Origin: Fermentibacter sp964564435
GTDB lineage: Bacteria; Fermentibacterota; Fermentibacteria; Fermentibacterales; Fermentibacteraceae
DNA length: 18,002 bases
Direction of reading: 5' to 3'
NCBI GenBank assembly: GCA_964564435.1
Contig: CAZMAT010000025.1
Location: forward strand, 1 to 18,002
Part shown: one piece after another, positions 7,018 through 12,512 of the stretch
Numbering within the stretch: the first letter of the stretch is position 1
Layout: each line of letters opens with the position of its first letter
The notes under the pieces: generated by a model
Database searches by the model: none
What the model saw: the letters and a program-made list of their open reading frames with translations, nothing else
Told to the model about the DNA's origin: nothing
Position numbers and translations under genes: made by a program

Positions 7018-8025
7018 ATGCGCAGTTTCCTTCTCCTCTGCCTGGTCGCGACGACCGGAGTAGCGCTCGCGGCAGAGCGTGTGGTCCTGTTCGAGGAGTT
7101 CACGCAGACCGGTTGAGGCTCCTGTGGAAGCAGCTGGTCAGCTGTGAAGACAATGGTGAACGGTTATCTCTCCACAAGTGACCTCGCCCCCCAGATCATC
7201 TTCTACAACGGCCCAGGCGCCACTGCGTACAGTTCGGCGAGGGACGCCCTCTACGGATGGAACGCCACCCCGACGTTCCAGATCGACGGCGTCTCCCAGC
7301 AGCTCGGCTGGAGCCAGGCGAACGTACAGAACTACATCAACGCCCGGCTCGCGATCCCCAGCTACGTGAGCATCACGAGCAACGTGGTCGGCAACGCCTC
7401 GGGCGGGACGGTGTACTACGCGATCACGGTCGAGCAGGACCCGGGCGTGACCGGGCCCTTCAAGATCTGGTCGGCCGTGCTCGAGAGCCACGAGACCGCC
7501 AGTTCCGCCTACGGCGTGTACGCCGGCCAGGAGCTGATGTGGGAGCCCAGGGCGTTCCCGATGGGCACGTCGGGCACTTTGATCAACATCACCGGGCCAT
7601 ATCCCCAGACCATCAACATGGCCGGGACCTACACGCTCGACCCCGTGGCCCATGTCTTCAACTACCTCGACCTCATCACATACGTGCAGGCCACCACGGG
7701 CTCCCATGAAGTCCTGAACGCGGCCTTCACCGACATGCCCGACACGGCCACCGGCATCGAGGGTCCCGGAGGCACGCCGATCGACGCGCCCTCCACCATC
7801 ACGGCCTGGCCCAATCCCTGCGAAGGCCATCTGAGCATCGGTACCGTGCTCCCTGCAGGCGTGACCGGGACCGTGACGGTCTTCGACCTCGCTGGCAGGG
7901 CAATGATGAGCTTCGATGCCAACGGTGCATCGAGCATCGAAATGACGGAGGCGGGGGTCTACCTCGCCCGCCTGGAGACGACGGCCGGAGAAGCCGTCAC
8001 CACCAGGTTCACGGTAATCCGCTAG
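7018..8025 (+). CDS. Secreted thioredoxin-like selenoprotein (UGSC motif) with C-terminal sorting domain, copy 1
   Basis: The full gene is 336 codons with an in-frame TGA at 7114-7116 (codon 33), read here as selenocysteine, giving 335 residues. ATG 7018 follows GGAGGTGAT (7007-7015), a perfect ribosome binding site. Residues 1-18, MRSFLLLCLVATTGVALA, are a signal peptide. The mature protein opens AERVVLFEEFTQTG, then Sec33-Gly-Ser-Cys36, where CxxC sits in thioredoxin-like Omp28-family proteins ('.LLE.FT...C..C'). A later segment, ARDALYGWNATPTFQIDG, carries the expected cis-Pro 'TPT' of the fold. A beta-rich middle follows, then a sorting domain from WPNPCEG through VTVFDLAGRAMMSF to GVYLARLET and FTVIR. 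A GGUC-loop hairpin follows the UGA. The likely role is thiol/disulfide redox chemistry outside the cytoplasm, substrate unknown. Without recoding, only 293 residues starting at GTG 7144 would be annotated, lacking export signal and active site. Confidence 0.87.
7114..7146 (+). promoter_or_regulatory. Sec UGA codon and SECIS-like hairpin, copy 1
   Basis: TGA at 7114-7116 is followed by 19 bases and then GGTC (7136-7139), which is flanked by GCAGCT (7130-7135) and AGCTGT (7140-7145). These pair as five Watson-Crick pairs plus one G-U pair, closing a GGUC tetraloop. In the E. coli fdhF SECIS the GGUC loop bases, contacted by SelB, also sit about 18 bases past the UGA. A longer lower stem is not obvious by eye. 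The same 18-base block AGCAGCTGGTCAGCTGTG recurs at the same distance in the paralog. Confidence 0.8.
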
Positions 8026-8046
8026 CGCGGAAGCCCGTTCACGATA

Positions 8047-8075
8047 GGGGCCGGAGCCTTCTCCGGCCCCTTCTC
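8047..8075 (+). terminator. Rho-independent terminator after selenoprotein copy 1
   Basis: GGGGCCGGAG (8047-8056) pairs perfectly with CTCCGGCCCC (8061-8070) around a CCTT loop, followed by TTCTC. It lies 21 bases after the stop codon, so the two paralogs are probably separate transcription units. Confidence 0.82.
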
Positions 8076-8102
8076 GATACGCCCCCGCCCGGGCCGGCCA
8101 TG

Positions 8103-8131
8103 TTCCCATCGGCTGCCCGAGGGTGCATATT
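8103..8131 (+). promoter_or_regulatory. Candidate promoter of the second UGA-containing gene
   Basis: TTCCCA (8103-8108) and CATATT (8126-8131) are 17 bases apart, upstream of GTG 8176 and directly after the terminator of copy 1. GCATATT is shared with the copy 1 promoter region, while the surrounding sequence differs. The -35 match is poor, so this is tentative. Confidence 0.33.
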
Positions 8132-8175
8132 GCCATCTGCCTTTGTCGGAAATTCTACCCCTTGGAGGTGACACA

Positions 8176-9177
8176 GTGCGGAAGATGCTTCTGTTGGTGC
8201 TTGCAGTCATTGCAGGAACGGCATTCGCGGCCGAGAGGACGGTGCTGTTCGAGTATTTCACGCAGACTGGTTGAGGCACCTGCTATAGCAGCTGGTCAGC
8301 TGTGGAATCCGTGATCTCGGGCTTCGTCGCATCCGGCGACGTGGCTCCCATGTACATGTTCCTCAACGGTCCTGCCGCCAACACGTTCAACAACGCCAGG
8401 GGCAGCCTGTACGGCGTAACCGGCACGCCGACGGTCAAGATGGACGGCCTCGCATCCGCCGCCGGTCCTGCTTCCTACGCGAGCGCGATCAACAGCCGTC
8501 TGGCCGATTCGGCCTACGTCTCGATCGACGTGAACATGGCGGGCGACTCCACGGGCGGAACCGCCTACGTGAGCGTGACGGCCGAGCAGGATCCCGGCAC
8601 CTCCGGCCTCCTGAAGGTCTGGTGCGCCATAGTGGAGGACGAGCAGCTCGCCTCCGGCTCCTCCTGGGGCGGATACAACGGGAAGACCCTCAACTGGCTC
8701 CCCATGGCATGGCCCATGGGCCCCACCGGAACGGTGATCTCCTTCACCGGGCCGTATCCTCAGACCGTGAGCATCTCGCATACCTACGTGCTGAACCCCG
8801 CCGTCCACGAGTTCGAGAACCTCAGGGTCGTCACCTTCGTCCAGCCCACCGCCGGGACGAAGGAGGTCCTGAACGCCCACTACATGGATCTGCCCGATGC
8901 GACGGGCGTCTCCGAGCCCGAGGGTTCCGGCCCCGTCGAGGGCTGCGAACTCACGCTCTGGCCCAATCCATGCGCTGGGCAGCTCAGCATAGGCGCCCTG
9001 ATGCCGGCGGGAGTCACCGGCACCCTGACCGTCTATGACCTGACCGGGCGCGAGGTCGCCTCGTGCGAGGCACAGGCGGTCAACGACCTCGTCATGGAGC
9101 AGTCGGGCGTGTACATCGCCAGGCTCTCAACCTCGACAGGCGGATCGCTCTCGCAGAGGTTCACCGTAATCGACTGA
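8176..9177 (+). CDS. Secreted thioredoxin-like selenoprotein (UGTC motif) with C-terminal sorting domain, copy 2
   Basis: This is a tandem paralog of the preceding gene: 334 codons, 333 residues with TGA 8272-8274 (again codon 33) read as selenocysteine. GTG 8176 follows GGAGGTGA (8164-8171). MRKMLLLVLAVIAGTAFA is the signal peptide, then AERTVLFEYFTQTG and Sec33-Gly-Thr-Cys36. The thioredoxin cis-Pro lies in GSLYGVTGTPTVKMDGLA. The middle keeps the same landmarks as copy 1: VSVTAEQDPGTSGLLKVW, PMAWPMGPTGTVISFTGPYP and EVLNAHYMDLPD. The sorting domain runs from LTLWPNPCAGQLSIGALMPA through LTVYDLTGREVASC to SGVYIARL and RFTVID. A second paralog with an in-frame UGA at the identical codon makes a sequencing error or pseudogene very unlikely. 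Its terminal TGA at 9175-9177 is an ordinary stop, followed by a terminator. The copies differ around the active site (Ser-Cys-Gly versus Thr-Cys-Tyr), which may tune their substrates. Confidence 0.87.
8272..8304 (+). promoter_or_regulatory. Sec UGA codon and SECIS-like hairpin, copy 2
   Basis: TGA 8272-8274 is followed 19 bases later by GGTC (8294-8297), closed by GCAGCT (8288-8293) and AGCTGT (8298-8303). The hairpin is identical to that in copy 1, although several codons between UGA and hairpin have changed. CTGC (8280-8283) with GCAG (8288-8291) could form a competing small hairpin in this copy only. Confidence 0.8.
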
Positions 9178-9183
9178 CGTCCC

Positions 9184-9213
9184 ACGGGGCGGGCGGTCCG
9201 CCGCCCGCCCCGT
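9184..9213 (+). terminator. Strong terminator after selenoprotein copy 2
   Basis: ACGGGGCGGGCGG (9184-9196) and CCGCCCGCCCCGT (9201-9213) form a perfect 13-bp GC stem with a TCCG loop, followed by CCCTCCTTGTC. It lies seven bases after the stop. The pyrimidine-rich tail is short of a classical U-tract, but the stem is very strong. Confidence 0.82.
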
Positions 9214-9303
9214 CCCTCCTTGTCATGATCCCTCCGTGATGCGAGTTTACCGTTGTCGCAGAATCGGTCACCCTTCGGGAACGGGATCAGCCGGGAGGTC
9301 GCA

Positions 9304-10443
9304 GTGGCGAAGAAGTGCCCCAGATGCACGATGCCCTATGAGGGACAGCCGAGGAACTGCCCGCTCTGCGGATACGAGATCCGCGCCTTCGATCCCGGCA
9401 AGTGCGAGTTCTGCGGCACGAAGATCAAACCCTCGATGGACAACTGCCCCAACTGCGGGGCCCCGGTCGAACATGCCGCCGTTCCCGAACCCGCGGATCC
9501 GGGCTACAGCCCTCCCACGCAGACGACCGTGGCCTCCACGCCTGTGCGGACCGCTGCCGGCCCTGCATTCAAGATCGCGGGATGCGTCATAGCCCTGATG
9601 GTCTTCCTGCCCCTGCTGTTCGGGCTCGTGATCCCCGCCCTGATGTGCAGCGGCCCCGAGTCCGGAGTCACTGCCGACTCGACGCTCGACGAGCGCTCCG
9701 TGACCATCCTGCAGGCTCCCGTGCAGGACTCGATCTACCGGGCCTCGATAGTGGAGGGTGAGAACACCGTCGAGGAGATCTGGCCGCGGGTCATCACCGA
9801 TCTCCCGGACACTTGCTACTATCCCGGCGCCTACGACCCATGCGCCGCGTTCAGATTCCGCGTCGACGGCAGGCACTCGCTGGTCAGGCTCGACGCCTCC
9901 GCTCCGATAGACCTCGTGATGACCCTCCTGGGCGTCGACGATGACGGTGTCCTGAGCTTCGCGGGCTGGAACGAGGACGGCCCCATGGGCACGGATCCCT
10001 CCATCACGGCAGTTCTCCAGGGTGGGGACTACATTGCGCTGGTGACCAACCTGGGGGGATGGCAGTTCGGCGAGGTGCGGTTCCTCTGGACAGTGCTCCA
10101 GGAGGAGATCCCGACGCTCATCCCTGACACTTCGGTCGTTCTGGCCTTCACGGACCGCATGCAGCGCTTCCACTTCTTCCTCGACATCGAACAGGGCCGC
10201 GACTACGTCATCTCGACGAGCTGCCCGGACATCGACTCGTACGTCGAACTGCGCACCGAGGGCGGATCGGTCCTGTACGACGACGACAGCGGCCCCAACT
10301 GGAGCGACGCGAGGCTCTCCTTCACGGCCACCGCCCTGAACGAGGGCGAGGCGGTGCTCGTCGTCCGGCCCTACAGCACGTACACCCCGGACATCGGCGA
10401 CCTGACCCTGACCGTCACCTCGACCACTACCCAGCACTACTAG
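9304..10443 (+). CDS. Zinc-ribbon membrane protein with two PPC-like beta-sandwich domains
   Basis: The protein has 379 residues from GTG 9304, which has GGAGGT (9294-9299) just upstream; the frame is open to 9253 but that start has no ribosome binding site. The N-terminus carries two zinc ribbons: Cys5/Cys8 with Cys19/Cys22 (KKCPRC, NCPLCG) and Cys34/Cys37 with Cys48/Cys51 (KCEFCG, NCPNCG). A Pro/Thr-rich linker follows, then one membrane helix at about residues 91-115 (IAGCVIALMVFLPLLFGLVI). Two beta-rich domains, roughly 170-260 and 275-375, resemble bacterial pre-peptidase C-terminal (PPC) domains, with phrases such as DIDSYVELRTEGG, VLYDDDSGPNWSDARLSF and DIGDLTLTVT. The ribbons should be cytoplasmic and the sandwiches outside. 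No enzymatic function is apparent. It is the first gene of a tight run with the DUF202 protein (3-base gap) and the methyltransferase. Confidence 0.75.
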   Translation: MAKKCPRCTMPYEGQPRNCPLCGYEIRAFDPGKCEFCGTKIKPSMDNCPNCGAPVEHAAVPEPADPGYSPPTQTTVASTPVRTAAGPAFKIAGCVIALMVFLPLLFGLVIPALMCSGPESGVTADSTLDERSVTILQAPVQDSIYRASIVEGENTVEEIWPRVITDLPDTCYYPGAYDPCAAFRFRVDGRHSLVRLDASAPIDLVMTLLGVDDDGVLSFAGWNEDGPMGTDPSITAVLQGGDYIALVTNLGGWQFGEVRFLWTVLQEEIPTLIPDTSVVLAFTDRMQRFHFFLDIEQGRDYVISTSCPDIDSYVELRTEGGSVLYDDDSGPNWSDARLSFTATALNEGEAVLVVRPYSTYTPDIGDLTLTVTSTTTQHY

Positions 10444-10446
10444 GCC

Positions 10447-10725
10447 GTGACCGACCCCGCCGGAAGCTGCAGGACGAGGGACGAGCACGCATGGCGCCGC
10501 ACGTCGCTCGCCAACGAGAGGACCATGCTCGCCTACGTCAGGACGGCTCTGGCGATGGCCGCCGGAGGGGCGACGCTGATGAGGTTCTTCGGCGGCCTGT
10601 CCTGGACGCTGGTCGGCCTGGCGGCCTGTGCAGCCGGAATGCTCGTTGGGCTCACGGGCGCAGTCAGGTACCGGCGAGTGAAGCGCGAGCTGGCGGAGGA
10701 TCCCGCGCGACCCACGGGCGACTGA
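10447..10725 (+). CDS. DUF202 family small membrane protein (YidH-like)
   Basis: This 92-residue protein starts at GTG 10447, three bases after the TAG of the zinc-ribbon gene, so it is probably translationally coupled; no separate ribosome binding site is evident. The signature TSLANERTMLAYVRTALAMA is the conserved core of the DUF202/YidH family ('LANERTFLAW.RT.LA'). Two hydrophobic segments follow, about residues 32-50 and 54-75, with a basic end VRYRRVKRELAED. Many family members have three membrane helices; this one has two clear ones. The function of the family is not established. The next gene starts four bases downstream. Confidence 0.82.
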   Translation: MTDPAGSCRTRDEHAWRRTSLANERTMLAYVRTALAMAAGGATLMRFFGGLSWTLVGLAACAAGMLVGLTGAVRYRRVKRELAEDPARPTGD

Positions 10726-10729
10726 CATC

Positions 10730-11884
10730 ATGCAGTGGACGTTCGAGAAGAGCGGCAGGTTCTATGCGCAGTGCGCGGACGGGCTCGAGGACCTTGCACG
10801 CGCCGAACTGGAGGGTCTCGGCGCGGAGAAGGCCGTCCCGGGCTTCAGGGGCGTCATGTTCTCGGCCGGCCTCCCCTCGCTCTACAGGATCAACTACTGC
10901 ACGAGGCTCTGCTCGAGGATTCTCGCCCCCCTCCTGACCTTCGACTGCCACAGCACGAAATACCTCTACAAGACGGCGTCGGCCATGGACTGGGGTTCGG
11001 TCTTCGACGTGGAGCGGACGTTCGCGATCAGCTCCAACGTCTCCGAGAGCGCCGTCAGGCATTCCCAGTACGCCGCACTCTGCCTGAAGGACGCCATCGC
11101 GGATCATTTCCGGGGATGCACGGGCCGGCGGCCGGATGTGGAGAGGATGACGCCAGACGTCTGGATCGACCTGCACATCCACAGGAACAGGGCGACGATC
11201 AGCCTGGACACATCGGGCGGATCTCTCCACAGGAGGGGCTACAGGACCGGCAGGGTGAAGGCTCCGATCCAGGAGACCGTGGCGGCGGCAATGCTCGAGA
11301 TGGCGGGATGGGACGGCGCCACCCCCCTCAGGGACCCGATGTGCGGCTCGGGCACGATCCTGGCCGAGGCCCTGATGAGGTGCACGAGGACGCCGGCCGG
11401 TTATCTGAGGGAGAGGTTCGGGTTCGAGAACATGCCCGGCTTCGACCCCGCCACCTGGGCCGGGGTGAGACGTGCCTGCGATGCGCTCATGCAGAAGCCC
11501 GCCGATGGTTTTGTAGCCGGAGGGGATTCAGATCCTCTTGCCGTTTCCGCCGCACGGACCAACCTTTCCGCCCTGCCATGGGGGCAGACCGTCCGGGTCG
11601 AGTCACGGCGGTTCGAGGAACACGAGGGCTATCCCGGCATGACCGTGGTGACGAACCCGCCCTATGGGCTGAGGCTCGGGGAGAGGGGGGAGGCGGAGGC
11701 CACCCTGAAGTCCTTCGGCGACTTCCTCAAGAGGAGATGCGACGGCGCCAGCGCCTTCGTATATTTCGGCGACCGCGGGCTCATCGGGAGCATCGGGCTC
11801 AGGCCCCGATGGCGCAGGCCCCTGAGGAACGGCCAGCTGGACGGAAGGCTGGCTCTGTTCGAGATCCGCGGGTTCGGGAACTAA
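10730..11884 (+). CDS. rlmL: THUMP-domain 23S rRNA guanine-N2 methyltransferase, RlmL-type
   Basis: This 384-residue protein matches the single-methyltransferase RlmL/YpsC type: an N-terminal ferredoxin-like/THUMP region at about residues 5-160 (FYAQCADGLEDLARAELEGL, then VWIDLHIHRNRATISLDTSG), the linker LHRRGYRTGRVKAPIQETVA, and a Rossmann-fold methyltransferase with the SAM-binding motif DPMCGSGT at 202-209, GGDSDPLAVSAARTN at about 264-278, and the catalytic NPPYG at 309-313. By family it transfers a methyl group from S-adenosylmethionine to N2 of a guanine (G2445 in E. coli 23S rRNA). E. coli RlmL is about 700 residues because it is fused to RlmK; that C-terminal half is absent here, as in many bacteria. 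Target position is inferred from the family. It follows the DUF202 gene by four bases and is likely the end of that operon. Confidence 0.85.
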   Translation: MQWTFEKSGRFYAQCADGLEDLARAELEGLGAEKAVPGFRGVMFSAGLPSLYRINYCTRLCSRILAPLLTFDCHSTKYLYKTASAMDWGSVFDVERTFAISSNVSESAVRHSQYAALCLKDAIADHFRGCTGRRPDVERMTPDVWIDLHIHRNRATISLDTSGGSLHRRGYRTGRVKAPIQETVAAAMLEMAGWDGATPLRDPMCGSGTILAEALMRCTRTPAGYLRERFGFENMPGFDPATWAGVRRACDALMQKPADGFVAGGDSDPLAVSAARTNLSALPWGQTVRVESRRFEEHEGYPGMTVVTNPPYGLRLGERGEAEATLKSFGDFLKRRCDGASAFVYFGDRGLIGSIGLRPRWRRPLRNGQLDGRLALFEIRGFGN

Positions 11885-11952
11885 TCTTTACCAAAAGAGT
11901 AATAATTGTCGGTGACCTGGAGAGGGTCCTGACCGAACCGAGAGGAGAAGAT

Positions 11953-12402
11953 GTGAAGAGGTTCCTGACGGCGGGGATAGTGCTGGCGGCTCTCGGATTC
12001 GCGCTTCCGGCGGCCGCGGGCATCGGCCCGTTCGCACAGGGTGATACCGCTGCTCCTCCGTGCGAATGCACGGAAGGCTGCACCTGCGGCGGCGACTGCA
12101 CCTGCACGCCCGGCAACGCCTGCACCGACGGCTGCACCTGCGAGGGTGACTGCACCTGCACGGCCGGCAACCCCTGCACGGACGGCTGCACATGCGCAGG
12201 AGACTCGTGCACCTGCACCGACTCCTGCACCTGCGAGGGCGACTGCACATGCACCCCGGGCAACGCCTGCTCTGACGGCTGCACCTGCACGGGCGACCAG
12301 GCCTGCGGTTGCGGATCGGGCTGCCCGGCTGGCGGCTCCGGCTGCACCGCACCGGTGGAGGGCAGGCCTGCGGGCTGCGGCATGGGCGGCTGCGGGCACT
12401 GA
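11953..12402 (+). CDS. Secreted cysteine-rich repeat protein (metallothionein-like composition)
   Basis: The protein has 149 residues. GTG 11953 has GAGGAG (11942-11947) five bases upstream; the overlapping ATG at 11951 runs straight into TGA and cannot be the start. MKRFLTAGIVLAALGFALPA then AAG is a signal peptide. The mature part has 29 cysteines, mostly as Cys-Thr-Cys pairs, in imperfect repeats of about 18 residues (CTCEGDCTCTAGNPCTDG type), ending CGCGSGCPAGGSGC and a Gly/Cys tail GCGMGGCGH. The family is not one I recognise. The CxC density suggests metal binding or an extensively disulfide-bonded surface protein; the Asp residues in each repeat could also help bind metal. The frame is also open upstream through the rlmL gene, but that is a shadow of rlmL. 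A terminator follows at 12422-12449. Confidence 0.78.
   Translation: MKRFLTAGIVLAALGFALPAAAGIGPFAQGDTAAPPCECTEGCTCGGDCTCTPGNACTDGCTCEGDCTCTAGNPCTDGCTCAGDSCTCTDSCTCEGDCTCTPGNACSDGCTCTGDQACGCGSGCPAGGSGCTAPVEGRPAGCGMGGCGH
12079..12312 (+). repeat. Imperfect tandem coding repeats of about 54 bases
   Basis: Within the Cys-rich gene, units begin CTC.GD: residues 43-60 (CTCGGDCTCTPGNACTDG), 61-78 (CTCEGDCTCTAGNPCTDG), a shortened 79-91 (CTCAGDSCTCTDS), 92-109 (CTCEGDCTCTPGNACSDG), and a diverging 110-120. Units 1, 2 and 4 are full-length; unit 3 has lost about five codons. This suggests growth by unequal exchange followed by divergence. Confidence 0.75.
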
Positions 12403-12421
12403 TCCTTCCGACATGACAGAG

Positions 12422-12449
12422 AGGCCGGCCCGTGGCCGGCCTTTCTATT
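12422..12449 (+). terminator. Rho-independent terminator after the Cys-rich gene
   Basis: AGGCCGGCC (12422-12430) pairs with GGCCGGCCT (12434-12442), followed by TTCTATT. It is 20 bases beyond the stop codon and separates the gene from the ammonia-lyase. Confidence 0.8.
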
Positions 12450-12512
12450 GCCCGGGCGACCATACTTGATCACATTTGACGATCCGAACGAACCGTCACC
12501 AGGGAGGCGCCG

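Noticed and set aside
7144..8025. Gene starting at GTG 7144 as a complete ORF
   Set aside because: It lacks a ribosome binding site and signal peptide, and its start lies inside the SECIS-like stem. The true start is ATG 7018 with UGA recoding.
7114..8274. UGA as Trp or Gly by genome-wide reassignment, or pseudogenes with nonsense mutations
   Set aside because: TGA terminates several genes here, and two paralogs would not carry the same nonsense codon at the active-site position with intact downstream frames by chance.
8302..9177. Gene starting at GTG 8302 as a complete ORF
   Set aside because: Same reasoning as for the first paralog: the start lies in the hairpin and the upstream frame has a perfect ribosome binding site and signal peptide.
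12079..12312. CRISPR-like array
   Set aside because: The periodicity is a coding repeat of about 54 bases without spacers; it maps onto Cys-rich protein repeats.
10735..12402. 555-residue ORF spanning the methyltransferase and the Cys-rich gene
   Set aside because: The first 1.2 kb is the +2 frame of rlmL. Only the part from GTG 11953, with its own ribosome binding site and signal peptide, is coding.
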